Shown here piece by piece: positions 16,769-24,801 of a stretch of DNA of 64,000 nucleotides. The stretch comes from DASRIA01 sp963768885. Lineage in GTDB: Bacteria; Actinomycetota; Thermoleophilia; Solirubrobacterales; JBBDJG01. The translations under genes were made by a program, and so were the position numbers. Each line of letters starts with the position of its first letter. Within the stretch, counting starts at the first letter, position 1. Location: contig CAVYJN010000014.1 of the NCBI GenBank assembly GCA_963768885.1, positions 396,115 to 460,114 of the forward strand, given 5' to 3'. The notes beneath the pieces were generated by a model that worked only from the letters and a program-made list of their open reading frames with translations, was not told the origin of the DNA and searched no databases.

Positions 16769-17593
16769 TCAGGGCGTGCGCTCGGCCGCACGCTCGGCCG
16801 CACGCTTTCGAGTCGACGCCTGCAGCTGCGCCAGGGCAAGCAGGCGGCCGTGCTCGATGCGGCGGCACTGCTCCCGTAGCCACTCCGGCGAGTCGAGCTC
16901 GTCGATCCGTTTGCGCAGCGCCGGCCGCGCCTCGAGCCGGCGCTCGTCGTAGAGGACCCCGAGGCCGAAGAAACCGATCACCGACTTGAAGTGGACCGGC
17001 GCCTGCACCTCCGCGAGAAAGTCGGTGACGGCGGTCATCACGCCGTTCTGGGGACCGCCCGCGACGAGCGCGTTGTGTGAGCCCGCGTTGAGCCCGCCGT
17101 CCTCGATCAGCTCCTCGCGGCCGATCGCCATTCCCCCGAGCCCGGTGGGCCGGCGGTGCTCCTCCGGGATCGTCTCCGGGAAGTAGTACATGTCCCGGTC
17201 GGCGTAGGGAAACTCGACATCGTGCATCATCGTGAGGGGAAAGGGCCGGCCGTCCTCGTCGGCCAGGCGGGCGATCGTCTTGAGTTCGTTGTAGACCGTG
17301 TACCAGTTGTGGTCGCCGTCGATCAGCACGACGTCGGCGCCCCCGATCCCGGGCAGCGCGTCAAGGCTGAGCGCACGGTGGAACACGAAGCGCTCGCCGT
17401 AAGCCTCCTGCAGGTCCTCTGCGTCGAATGCATCCTGGGGAGCGGGGTCGATCGCGTGCACGATCGCGCCGCGTTCCGCCGTGGTGCGGAGCGCCAGCCT
17501 GGTGATCGCGCCCCGGTAGACGCCGATCTCGACGACGACATCGGGGTCCGCCGCGGCGAGCAGGGGCGCGATGACGGGGCCGTGACCGAACAT
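16769..17593 (-). CDS. Class I SAM-dependent methyltransferase
   Basis: The 274-residue protein has the class I methyltransferase core. VVVEIGVYRGAITRLALR forms motif I, VHAIDPAPQD motif II, and ADVVLIDGDHNWYTVYNEL the acidic post-III site, as in methyltransferase family 24-type enzymes. A long C-terminal helical tail is Arg-rich. The ATG at 17593 is the first start that gives a compact N-terminus just before motif I. It is convergent with the TylF-like gene and follows the CmcI-like gene in the same direction, 37 bases away. The substrate is unknown; glycan or lipid modification is inferred from context. Confidence 0.78.
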   Translation of the reverse strand: MFGHGPVIAPLLAAADPDVVVEIGVYRGAITRLALRTTAERGAIVHAIDPAPQDAFDAEDLQEAYGERFVFHRALSLDALPGIGGADVVLIDGDHNWYTVYNELKTIARLADEDGRPFPLTMMHDVEFPYADRDMYYFPETIPEEHRRPTGLGGMAIGREELIEDGGLNAGSHNALVAGGPQNGVMTAVTDFLAEVQAPVHFKSVIGFFGLGVLYDERRLEARPALRKRIDELDSPEWLREQCRRIEHGRLLALAQLQASTRKRAAERAAERTP

Positions 17594-17630
17594 GGTCGAA
17601 TGGTATAGACGGCCCTGCGCCGTCGCGCGC

Positions 17631-18332
17631 TTACCCGACGCGCTCCAGATAGCCCTCCGGGTTGCACGACAGGCCGTAGAGCTCGAGGTCGCGGCGGACA
17701 CGGAACGACGGCTGCCCGCCGAGCCAGTCCCTGACCGCGGGCAGGACCCCGCGCGGCCAGTTCTCGCTCAGGCGCATCTCCTCGATGTCCACGCAGCCGT
17801 CCTCGACGACGAAGAAGCTGCCGATCGACACGAACTCGGCGAAGCCGTCCAGTGCAGCACGAGTCGTCTCGTAGGTGTGCGCCGTGTCCTCGCTGACCAA
17901 GCAGCGCGCTCCGGGCGGGATCAGGTCCCGTACCCGCCCGGGAAGCTCGGGGTCGCGCACGTCGGCTTCGATCACGGTGATGGAGTCGCGCCAACTCGGG
18001 TCGGCGGAGTCGAGTCGCTCGATCGCCTCCGAGCACGAGCGGTCGATCGAGACGACGAGCGGCCGCTCGATGTGGCCGTAGCCGGCGAGCGATCTGAGCC
18101 GGTCGCGCAGCCACAGCGCGCTGCCGCCCATGTTGGTCCCGAGCTCGATGACCACCGAGCAGCTCGCGCGCTGGAGCAGATGCTCGTAGACGCGGAGGTC
18201 CTCGGGGAGCTTGCGCAGCGGGACACCCATGTAGGTATCCGCGAGCGTCTGCCTGATCCGTTTGCGCCAGAAGTCCCGGATCGGCTCCGACAGCTCGATG
18301 CCTGCGGGCGAGGGAAGGTCTGACGCGGGCAC
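17631..18332 (-). CDS. CmcI-family (cephalosporin hydroxylase-like) methyltransferase
   Basis: The 233-residue protein matches the CmcI family, a Rossmann-fold group related to SAM methyltransferases that is often found in rhamnosyl- and sugar-O-methylation loci. Motifs visible are VVIELGTNMGGSALWLRDRL, LVVSIDRSC, VRDLIPPGARCLVSEDTAHT and a metal-type site FFVVEDGCVDI. Despite the family name, no link to cephamycin chemistry is implied. The start is GTG at 18332; its promoter lies back-to-back with that of the GT92-like gene. Confidence 0.78.
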   Translation of the reverse strand: MPASDLPSPAGIELSEPIRDFWRKRIRQTLADTYMGVPLRKLPEDLRVYEHLLQRASCSVVIELGTNMGGSALWLRDRLRSLAGYGHIERPLVVSIDRSCSEAIERLDSADPSWRDSITVIEADVRDPELPGRVRDLIPPGARCLVSEDTAHTYETTRAALDGFAEFVSIGSFFVVEDGCVDIEEMRLSENWPRGVLPAVRDWLGGQPSFRVRRDLELYGLSCNPEGYLERVG

Positions 18333-18376
18333 GCGCTGACACTAGCGAAGCAAAGTGACGCAGGGCTCGGGGCAAC

Positions 18377-18403
18377 TTGGCCGTGAGCACGCGACCCTAT
18401 AAT
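18377..18403 (+). promoter_or_regulatory. Promoter of the GT92-like gene, apparently leaderless
   Basis: TTGGCC (18377-18382) and a perfect TATAAT (18398-18403) are separated by 15 bases. The ATG at 18414 begins 10 bases after the -10 box and has no ribosome site, which points to a leaderless mRNA. Confidence 0.6.
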
Positions 18404-18413
18404 CGGCCGCCGG

Positions 18414-19244
18414 ATGCACTACCTGGCGGCATGCGCCATCTACCTCGACGAGGCGCACTATCTGGAGGAATGGCTCGAGTTCCACCGCCTCGTTGGGGTG
18501 GAGAAGTTCTTCCTCTACAACCACGTGAGCACGGACGAGCACCGGGAGGTGCTGCGACCCTACGTGGCCGAGGGCACGGTCGTGGTGAAGGACTGGCCCG
18601 ATCAACCCGGGCAGATAAGCGCCTTCCACGACTGTCTTCAGGAGCACCGTGACGAAGCTCGATGGATCGCCTTCATCGACCTCGACGAGTTCCTGTTCTC
18701 CCCGACGCTCAAGCCGCTGCCGGAGGTGTTCGAGCGATACGAGCGCTGGCCCGGGGTGATCATCAACTGGGCGATGTTCGGGCCCTCGGGCCACGAGACC
18801 CGCCCGGAAGGCCTCGTGATCGAGAACTACACCTCACGCGCGGAGGACGACCATCCGCTGCACCACATGGTGAAGAGCGTCGTCGACCCCCGGCGCACGA
18901 TCGGCGTCGCCGGCGGCGTCAATCCCCACTGCTTCGCGTACACCGAGGGCTATGCCGTCGACGAGCAGTTCAACGAACGCCGGCAGAAGCCGCGTGGCAA
19001 GACGGACACGGTGTCGTTCTCCACGCTGCGTCTCAACCACTACTACGTGAAGTCACGCGAGCAGTGGGAGGTGAAGGCCACGATCCCCAGCCCCCAGAAC
19101 GGCAGGGTGCGACGCCCGCGCAACTTCGACCGCATGTCGCGTCAGTTCTCGATGGTCCACGACGAGACGATCGCCCCGTACGTGCCGGCGCTGAAGGCGA
19201 GGCTTGCCGAACGGCGCAGCGGCGAGCCGACCGCGCGACGCTAG
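18414..19244 (+). CDS. Glycosyltransferase family 92-like protein
   Basis: The GT-A glycosyltransferase of 276 residues begins MHYLAACAIYLDEAHYLEEW, the typical start of GT92/GT2-like enzymes. The donor-binding DxD region is WIAFIDLDEFLFSP, followed by GVIINWAMFGPSGHETRP. HHMVKSVVDPRR and LRLNHYYVKSREQW are further family-type motifs. It probably adds a sugar to a surface polysaccharide or glycolipid. It closes the sugar cluster and is convergent with purA, overlapping it by four bases. Confidence 0.82.
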   Translation: MHYLAACAIYLDEAHYLEEWLEFHRLVGVEKFFLYNHVSTDEHREVLRPYVAEGTVVVKDWPDQPGQISAFHDCLQEHRDEARWIAFIDLDEFLFSPTLKPLPEVFERYERWPGVIINWAMFGPSGHETRPEGLVIENYTSRAEDDHPLHHMVKSVVDPRRTIGVAGGVNPHCFAYTEGYAVDEQFNERRQKPRGKTDTVSFSTLRLNHYYVKSREQWEVKATIPSPQNGRVRRPRNFDRMSRQFSMVHDETIAPYVPALKARLAERRSGEPTARR

Positions 19245-20545
19245 GCGACGGCGCGCAGCGGCTGCGCGCCGTCGGCCCAGATCACCTGGTCACGACCGGG
19301 GCCGACGCCGATCAGCTTGACCGGCACGCCCGAGAACTCGGAGACGAAGTCGAGGTAGTCGCGTGCGGCGGGCGGCAGGTCGGCGATCGTGCGGCATTCG
19401 CTGATGTCCTCGTCGAAGCCGGGCAGCTCCTCGGTGACGGCCTCCGCGCTGTGGATGATCGACTGGTGATAGGGGAACTCGTCGAACACCGCGCCCTCGC
19501 CGTGCCGGTAGCTGGTGCAGATCCGCAGCGGGTCGATCCCCGCCAGCACGTCGAGCTTGGTGATCACGAGGCCGGTGAGCCCGTTCACGCGCGCCGCATA
19601 GCGCAGCGCGACCAGGTCCAGCCATCCGCAGCGCCGCTGGCGCCCGGTGGTCGTGCCGTATTCGTGGCCGCGCTCGAGCAGGTGCCGGCCGATGTCGTCC
19701 TCCAGCTCCGTCGGAAAGGGGCCCTCGCCGACGCGGGTCGCATAGGCCTTCACGACCCCCCAGACCTCGTCGATCGCCTTCGGTCCCACCCCGGCGCCCA
19801 CGCACGCCGAGCCCGCGACCGGGTTGGAGGACGTGACGAACGGATACGTCCCGTGGTCGATGTCGAGCATCGTGCCCTGCGCTCCCTCGAACACGACCGT
19901 GCGGCCCTGAGTGAGCGTCTCGTGGCACAGCAGCGCCGTGTCGGTGATGTACGGCTCCAGCCGGTGCCCGTAGGTGACGTACTCCTCGGTCATCGCGTGG
20001 AGGTCGAGCGCCGGGTCCTTGGCGTGCGGGCGCAGCGCGTGCCGCTTGGGCTCGAGCGCCGCCATGATCTTCTTGCGCAGGATCGCCTCGTCGAGCAGGT
20101 CCTGGACCCGGATGCCCAGGCGCGCCGCCTTGTCGGCGTAGCAGGGGCCGATCCCCCGGCGCGTCGTCCCGATCCGCAGCTTGCCCAGCCGTGACTCGCC
20201 GGCGTGGTCGAGCAGCACGTGGTAGGGCATGATCAGGTGCGCATTCGCGGAGATCTTGAGGCCGCTCATGTCCACGTCGCGGCGCTTGAGGCCCTCGATC
20301 TCCTCGAGCAGCACGCGCGGGTCGATCACGACCCCGTTGCCGATCGCGCAGGTCTTGCCCGGGTAGAGGATGCCCGACGGGATCAGGTGGAACTTGTACT
20401 CCTCGTCCCCGCGGACGATCGTGTGGCCGGCGTTGTTGCCGCCCTGGAAGCGGATCACGAGGTCGGCCTGCTCGGCGAGCAGGTCGGTGACCTTCCCCTT
20501 GCCTTCGTCGCCCCACTGGGCGCCAACCACCACTAGTCCTGGCAT
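19241..20545 (-). CDS. purA: Adenylosuccinate synthetase
   Basis: PurA forms adenylosuccinate from IMP, aspartate and GTP, the first committed step to AMP. The 434-residue protein is of normal length. It shows the GTP P-loop QWGDEGKGK at residues 10-18 with catalytic Asp/His, FQGGNNAGHT, RRGIGPCYADK, FEGAQGTMLDIDHGTYPFVT, and RQRRCGWLDLV. It is the distal gene of the rpsF-dnaB group but also has its own leaderless promoter, so it can be expressed separately. Confidence 0.97.
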   Translation of the reverse strand: MPGLVVVGAQWGDEGKGKVTDLLAEQADLVIRFQGGNNAGHTIVRGDEEYKFHLIPSGILYPGKTCAIGNGVVIDPRVLLEEIEGLKRRDVDMSGLKISANAHLIMPYHVLLDHAGESRLGKLRIGTTRRGIGPCYADKAARLGIRVQDLLDEAILRKKIMAALEPKRHALRPHAKDPALDLHAMTEEYVTYGHRLEPYITDTALLCHETLTQGRTVVFEGAQGTMLDIDHGTYPFVTSSNPVAGSACVGAGVGPKAIDEVWGVVKAYATRVGEGPFPTELEDDIGRHLLERGHEYGTTTGRQRRCGWLDLVALRYAARVNGLTGLVITKLDVLAGIDPLRICTSYRHGEGAVFDEFPYHQSIIHSAEAVTEELPGFDEDISECRTIADLPPAARDYLDFVSEFSGVPVKLIGVGPGRDQVIWADGAQPLRAVA

Positions 20546-20554
20546 CGAGCAGTG

Positions 20555-20560
20555 ATTCTA
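20555..20560 (-). promoter_or_regulatory. -10 box of the purA promoter (leaderless)
   Basis: On the minus strand TAGAAT ends 9 bases before the purA ATG, and no Shine-Dalgarno sequence is seen between them. Confidence 0.5.
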
Positions 20561-20593
20561 GAGGCGGCGGTTGGCGCGGCCCGGCGGAGGTCG

Positions 20594-21319
20594 TCAGCCC
20601 GTGGCGGCGTGGCCCGGGTCCCAGGAGATACGGCGGTCCTCGCCGAAGAGCGGCAGCGGGTCGCCGCACATCTCGACGATCCGGGAGACCGTGCGGGCGC
20701 CGATCTGGTCCTCGAGGTCGGGCACGCTCAGGTTCGTGGTGACGAGGATCGAGCGCTGCTGCTCGTAGCGCTCGTTGACCAGGGAGTAGAGCTGCTCGAG
20801 CACCCAGTCGGTGCGCTTCTCGGTGCCGAGGTCCTCGAGGTGCAGGAGGTCGACGGCCACGAGCCGGTTGAAGAAGTCCATGTACGACCGCTCGCCCGGG
20901 TCGCGGTCGTAGGTGTCCCTGATCTCGGCCAGCAGGTGCGGGACCGAGTAGATCGCGACTGCGCGGCCCGCGTCGATCACGGCCTTCGAGACCAGCATCG
21001 CGAGCGTCGTCTTGCCGGTACCCACGTCGCCCATGAACCACAGGCCCCGCCCCGCGGCGAGGTTGGCCTCGATGTCGCGCACGAACGCGCGCACCGGCCG
21101 CACCACGTCGGGGCTCAGCGAGGTGACGGGTGCGCGGTCGAAGGACACCCCGCGGTACTTGCGCGGGATCGCCGAGGAGCCGCCCATCGTCCGCGCGCGC
21201 CGCACCCGCGCCGCGCGGCACTCGCATGCGACCGCGTCGCCCGCGCCGTCGAGCACGAACCCGTCACCGCCGCAACGCGGGCAGACCCACTCCTGGACGT
21301 TGTCGGGCCGCCCGCTCAT
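20594..21319 (-). CDS. DnaC/DnaI-like AAA+ ATPase (putative helicase loader)
   Basis: This AAA+ ATPase of 241 residues probably loads or remodels the replicative helicase encoded just upstream. An N-terminal zinc-binding knuckle is visible (CPRCGG and later CEC, residues 13-34). The Walker A is GDVGTGKTTLA, Walker B is LLHLEDLG, and sensor 1 is SILVTTNLS; the C-terminus has RIVEMCGDPLPL, as in DnaC/DnaI. Actinobacteria usually rely on DciA, so a DnaC-like gene here is notable. Its start overlaps the dnaB stop by four bases, meaning tight coupling. Confidence 0.85.
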   Translation of the reverse strand: MSGRPDNVQEWVCPRCGGDGFVLDGAGDAVACECRAARVRRARTMGGSSAIPRKYRGVSFDRAPVTSLSPDVVRPVRAFVRDIEANLAAGRGLWFMGDVGTGKTTLAMLVSKAVIDAGRAVAIYSVPHLLAEIRDTYDRDPGERSYMDFFNRLVAVDLLHLEDLGTEKRTDWVLEQLYSLVNERYEQQRSILVTTNLSVPDLEDQIGARTVSRIVEMCGDPLPLFGEDRRISWDPGHAATG

Positions 21320-22734
21320 TGCAGCGGTGGGCCCTCACCGGGAAGCTGCTCGACCGGCTGCTCGAGCCGCGCGATGTTCGCGAACTTCGGGAACCGCGAC
21401 AGGAACGAGAGGTCGACGTGCACCCCGGCGGGCCCGTTGCGGTGCTTGGCGACGTGGATCTCCGCGACGCCCTGCTTCTCGGTGGTCTCGGGGTTGTAGT
21501 ACTCGTCGCGGTAGATGAACATCACGAGGTCGGCGTCCTGCTCGATCTGGCCGCTCTCGCGCAGGTCCGAGAGCAGCGGGCGCTTGTCGGGGCGCTGCTC
21601 GGGCGAGCGGTTGAGCTGCGAGACGGCGATCACGGGCACCTCGAGCTCGCGCGCCAGGATCTTGAGCCCGCGGCTCATCTGCCCGACCTGCTCGACGCGG
21701 CTGTCGGCCGAGGCGCTCGCGCGCATCAGCTGCAGGTAGTCGACGATGATCAGCCCGAGCCCGCCGCGACCCTGGTTCATCTCCTTCGCGTGCAGCCGGC
21801 GCGCCTTCGCGCGCAGCTCGAGCACGTCGAGGTCGGACGAGTCGTCGATCCACAACGGCGCCTGCTCGAGCGCCTGGCACGCCTTGATCACCTTCGGCCA
21901 GTCGTTGCGCGCGACGCCGCCCTTGCGCAGCTTGTCGCCGGGCATGCGCGCCTGGCTCGCGACGAAGCGTTGCGCGAGCTCCGTGACCGACATCTCGAGC
22001 GAGAACAGCGCGACGGGGCGGTTGTGCTTGAGCGCCACGTTCTCCGCGATGTTGGTGACGAGCGCGCTCTTGCCCATCGAGGGCCGCGCCGCGAGCACGA
22101 TCAGGTTCGACTTCTGGAAGCCGCCCGTGATGTCGTCGAGGTCCCGGAAGCCCGAGGGGGCGCCGGTGATCGAGACACCGTCGCGCGAGAGCTGCTCGAG
22201 CTTGTCGATCTCCTCGTGCATGATCTCGCCGACCTGGCGGAAGTCGCCGGTGCTCTCGCCGTGCGCGACGTCGAACAGGAGGCGCTCGGAGTCCTCGACC
22301 AGCTCGTGGGCCTCGCCGCGGCGGTCCGCGACCCGGAACTCGATCTGGTGGGCGACGTCGAGCAGGCGCCGCAGGGTGGCGGCGTCCTTGACCAGCTTGG
22401 CGTAGTGGCGCGCGTTGCCGGCCGCGGGGACGACCGCCGCGAGCTGGTGCACGTAGGGCTTGTCTCCGGCGGTCTCGAGATCGCCGCGCTTCTCGAGCTC
22501 GGCGCAGACCGTGAGCGGGTCGATCGCCTCGTTCTTGTCGTTGAGCGCGAGGACTGCGGCGTAGATCACGCGGTGCGACTCGCGATAGAAGTCCGGCGGC
22601 CTCAGGCGCGCCTCGACGAGCACGGCAGAGATCGCGGCCGGCGCGACCAGCATCGCTCCGAGGACGGACTCCTCCGCCTCGAGGTTCTGCGGCGGGACTG
22701 CGCCGTTGTGCGCGTTCCGCGGTGCTACGGCCAA
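21316..22734 (-). CDS. dnaB: Replicative DNA helicase DnaB
   Basis: DnaB is the hexameric 5'-3' helicase that unwinds DNA at the fork. The N-terminal domain is recognised by NLEAEESVLGAMLV. The RecA-like domain has Walker A ARPSMGKSAL, the family motif FSLEMSVTELAQRFVASQA, Walker B LGLIIVDYLQLM, and QLNRSPEQRPDKRPLLSDLR with the ESGQIEQDAD segment. No ATG is available in frame near the N-terminus. TTG at 22734 gives 472 residues and a normal beginning, so it is the likely start. No intein is present. It lies between rplI and the DnaC-like gene. Confidence 0.95.
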   Translation of the reverse strand: MAVAPRNAHNGAVPPQNLEAEESVLGAMLVAPAAISAVLVEARLRPPDFYRESHRVIYAAVLALNDKNEAIDPLTVCAELEKRGDLETAGDKPYVHQLAAVVPAAGNARHYAKLVKDAATLRRLLDVAHQIEFRVADRRGEAHELVEDSERLLFDVAHGESTGDFRQVGEIMHEEIDKLEQLSRDGVSITGAPSGFRDLDDITGGFQKSNLIVLAARPSMGKSALVTNIAENVALKHNRPVALFSLEMSVTELAQRFVASQARMPGDKLRKGGVARNDWPKVIKACQALEQAPLWIDDSSDLDVLELRAKARRLHAKEMNQGRGGLGLIIVDYLQLMRASASADSRVEQVGQMSRGLKILARELEVPVIAVSQLNRSPEQRPDKRPLLSDLRESGQIEQDADLVMFIYRDEYYNPETTEKQGVAEIHVAKHRNGPAGVHVDLSFLSRFPKFANIARLEQPVEQLPGEGPPLQ

Positions 22735-22777
22735 CGCGCGCGGAAGGTGCTCGGGTGCAGGTCGGAGCGCGCGCGCT

Positions 22778-23230
22778 TCACTTCGCGTCGACGACCATGG
22801 TCTTGACCGCGGTCGTGACACCGGGCGAGACCTCGATCTCGACCATGTGCGTGCCCAGCTCCCTGATCGGCTCGTCGAGGTGCACCTTGCGGTGGTCCAG
22901 GCGCAGGCCGCGTGCCTGCTGGACCGCGTCCACGATCTCCTTGGCCGTGACGGAGCCGAACAGCTTGCCGTCGTCCCCGGCGCGGTGCGAGATCGTCAAC
23001 ACGGTCTTGGCCAGCAGCGCTGCGGTCTCCTGCGAGCGTTGCTCCTGCTCGCGGGCGGCCGTCTCGGCCCGCTCGCGCTCGCGCCGGGCAGCCGCCACGG
23101 ACGCGTCCGTGGCGACCTGGGCGAGCCGCTTGGGCGCCAGGTAGTTGCGCAGGTAGCCGGGCGACACGTCGACGACAGAGCCGGCCTCGCCGAGGCCCTC
23201 CACGTCCTTCAGGAGGATCGCCTGGGCCAT
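22778..23230 (-). CDS. rplI: Large-subunit ribosomal protein bL9
   Basis: bL9 binds domain V of 23S rRNA and has two globular ends joined by a long helix. The 150-residue protein starts MAQAILLKDVEGLGEAGSVV, has the signature GYLRNYLAPKRLA, then an Ala/Arg/Glu-rich helix and a C-terminal domain with GKLFGSVTAKEI. Length is normal. It lies seven bases after rpsR. Confidence 0.97.
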   Translation of the reverse strand: MAQAILLKDVEGLGEAGSVVDVSPGYLRNYLAPKRLAQVATDASVAAARRERERAETAAREQEQRSQETAALLAKTVLTISHRAGDDGKLFGSVTAKEIVDAVQQARGLRLDHRKVHLDEPIRELGTHMVEIEVSPGVTTAVKTMVVDAK

Positions 23231-23236
23231 CCCGGC

Positions 23237-23503
23237 CTACCGATCGCTGACGTACGGAAGCAGCGCCAGCTCACGTGCGCGCTTCACGGCCTGCGCGAGC
23301 TGGTTCTGATGGCGCCGGCAGGCGCCCGTGATCCGCCGCGAACGGATCTTGCCCTTGTCGGACAGGTAGCGGCGCAGGGACTGGAAGTCCTTGTAGTCGA
23401 TCTGCTCCACCTTGTCGCGGCAGAACGCGCAGCTCTTCCGGCGGCCGGACGAGTACGTCTGCTTGGTCTGGCGTCTGTTGTTGCGCTTCGCCAATTGCGT
23501 CAC
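23237..23503 (-). CDS. rpsR: Small-subunit ribosomal protein bS18
   Basis: bS18 partners bS6 on the 30S platform. The 88-residue protein has the core KIRSRRITGACRRHQNQLA and the motif DYKDFQSLRRYLS. The cysteines in KSCAFC and GACRRH form the zinc-binding (C+) version of bS18, one of two forms known in bacteria. Start GTG at 23503. It sits between ssb and rplI as in most bacteria. Confidence 0.96.
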   Translation of the reverse strand: MTQLAKRNNRRQTKQTYSSGRRKSCAFCRDKVEQIDYKDFQSLRRYLSDKGKIRSRRITGACRRHQNQLAQAVKRARELALLPYVSDR

Positions 23504-23543
23504 CTATTCGTTTCGAGCCGGGCCTCGCGACCCGGCGCCCGCA

Positions 23544-23996
23544 TCAGAACGGGATGTCGTCGTCCGCGCCGCCACCGCCGCTCGCCACTCCGGAAGGCTG
23601 AAAGTCCGAGGTGTCGGCGGGGAGGTCGGACTCGACCGCACCGTTGGTCTGGGGCGCATCGCGAGAACCCAGGAACTGCACCGAGTCGGCAATGATATCC
23701 ACGCTCTGCCGCTTCGCGCCGTCCTGGGCCTCCCACTCGCGCCAGTTGAGGCGCCCGTCGACGGCGACGGGACGGCCCTTCGCGAGGTACTGGGCGCAGT
23801 TCTCGCCCTGCGAGCCCCACACGGTCACGTCGAAGTAGTTCGGCTTGTCGACCCAGTTGCCCGAGTCGTCCTTGCGGCGGCTGTTGACCGCGACGCGCAG
23901 GCTGCAGACCGACGTCCCGCCCTGTGTCGAGCGTAGTTCGGGGTCGCGCGTCAGGTTTCCGGTGATCACGACCCGGTTGATGTTCGTTGCTGCCAT
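23544..23996 (-). CDS. ssb: Single-stranded DNA-binding protein
   Basis: SSB coats ssDNA during replication and repair. The OB fold covers residues 1-110 (INRVVITGNLTRDPELRST, then YFDVTVWGSQGENCAQYL and KGRPVAVDGRLNWREWE). A short Gly-rich linker leads to the acidic tip DDDIPF, which recruits partner proteins. The 150-residue length is normal. The ATG at 23996 has the ribosome site GAGGAGA. The open frame continues upstream into rpsF only because of the frame break there. Confidence 0.97.
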   Translation of the reverse strand: MAATNINRVVITGNLTRDPELRSTQGGTSVCSLRVAVNSRRKDDSGNWVDKPNYFDVTVWGSQGENCAQYLAKGRPVAVDGRLNWREWEAQDGAKRQSVDIIADSVQFLGSRDAPQTNGAVESDLPADTSDFQPSGVASGGGGADDDIPF

Positions 23997-24108
23997 GGTC
24001 TTTCTCCTCTCTAACCCGAGATGGCACGACAGTGTAAGTCGCGGCACGGAGATACTCGCCCCCCCGCGGAGCGAAACAATCCGCAAACTAGAGGTTGGCC
24101 CCGGGGGT

Positions 24109-24722
24109 CTAGCCGGCCGGCTGCGCGTCCGCGCTCGCCTGCTCGGGCGCCGCGGCCGGTGGTTCGGCGGCCTCGGCAGGTGCCTCGGCAGGGCCTCCGC
24201 GGCGGCCTCGGCAGGTGCCTCCGGCGGGCCCGCTGCCACGGCTCCCTCGGGAGCCGCCACGGGCTCCTGGGGCGGTCCCTCGCCGGGACCCTCGGAGCGC
24301 TGCTCCGAGCCGCGCCGGTCGCCTCTGTCACCACGCTCGCCGCGGTCGTCACGCCCGCGCCCGCCTTCGCGGCGGCCGCTCTCGAACGAGGTCTGCGGCG
24401 GCGCGGGCGGCGTCTGCTCCGGCGCCTTGCCGGGAAGCCGGATCGTGCGGAAGCGCAGCACCGCGTCGTCGATCGAGAGGCTGCGGTCGAGGCTGCTCAG
24501 GACGTCCGCGGCGGCCTCGAACTGGAAGAGGTGGTACTGGGCCTCGGTGCGGTGGTCGATCTCGTACGCGAGGCGCCGCATCCCCCAGTCGGCGTCGCCG
24601 TTGAGCGTCGCGTCGCCGGACTGGATCTGCCCGCGGATCTGCTCGACCAGCTGCATGCGGCGCTCCTCCGGAGCCTCCGGGTCGAGCAGGACCATCAGGT
24701 CATAGCTGGCTTTCTCGGTCAT
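24109..24722 (-). CDS. rpsF: Small-subunit ribosomal protein bS6 with long Ala/Pro/Glu-rich tail (one frame break)
   Basis: bS6 binds the 30S platform with bS18. The first 100 residues are normal (YDLMVLLDPEAPEERR, GMRRLAYEIDHRTEAQYHLF, DDAVLRFRTIRL). A long extension follows: an Arg/Asp/Gly segment and then an Ala/Pro/Glu-rich stretch, giving about 204 residues against the usual 95-100. One missing base near 24191, in a C run, breaks the frame. Restoring it gives repeated Ala-Glu-Ala-Pro units and a TAG stop at 24109. Such tails occur in some actinobacterial bS6 proteins and are probably disordered. It is the first gene of the rpsF-ssb-rpsR-rplI-dnaB operon. Confidence 0.92.
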
Positions 24723-24759
24723 GAGCAGGTGAAAACGGGCCGCGGGTCGGCGGCGGCGG

Positions 24760-24786
24760 ACTATAGCAGTGAAAACCTGCCGCCAA
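24760..24786 (-). promoter_or_regulatory. Promoter of the rpsF operon
   Basis: On the minus strand TTGGCG (plus 24781-24786) and TATAGT (plus 24760-24765) are spaced by 15 bases. The -10 box lies about 37 bases before the rpsF ATG, leaving a leader of roughly 30 bases. Confidence 0.5.
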
Positions 24787-24801
24787 GCGGCTTAGGGAGA
24801 G

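Noticed and set aside
17631..18332. Antibiotic (cephamycin) biosynthesis suggested by the CmcI-family match
   Set aside because: CmcI relatives are common in surface-sugar clusters, and no beta-lactam pathway genes are present.
23544..24722. An apparent bS6-SSB fusion protein (one open frame of 392 codons)
   Set aside because: The fusion exists only because one base is missing in the bS6 tail. SSB has its own ATG with a strong GAGGAGA site, and the restored bS6 frame ends at a TAG at 24109.
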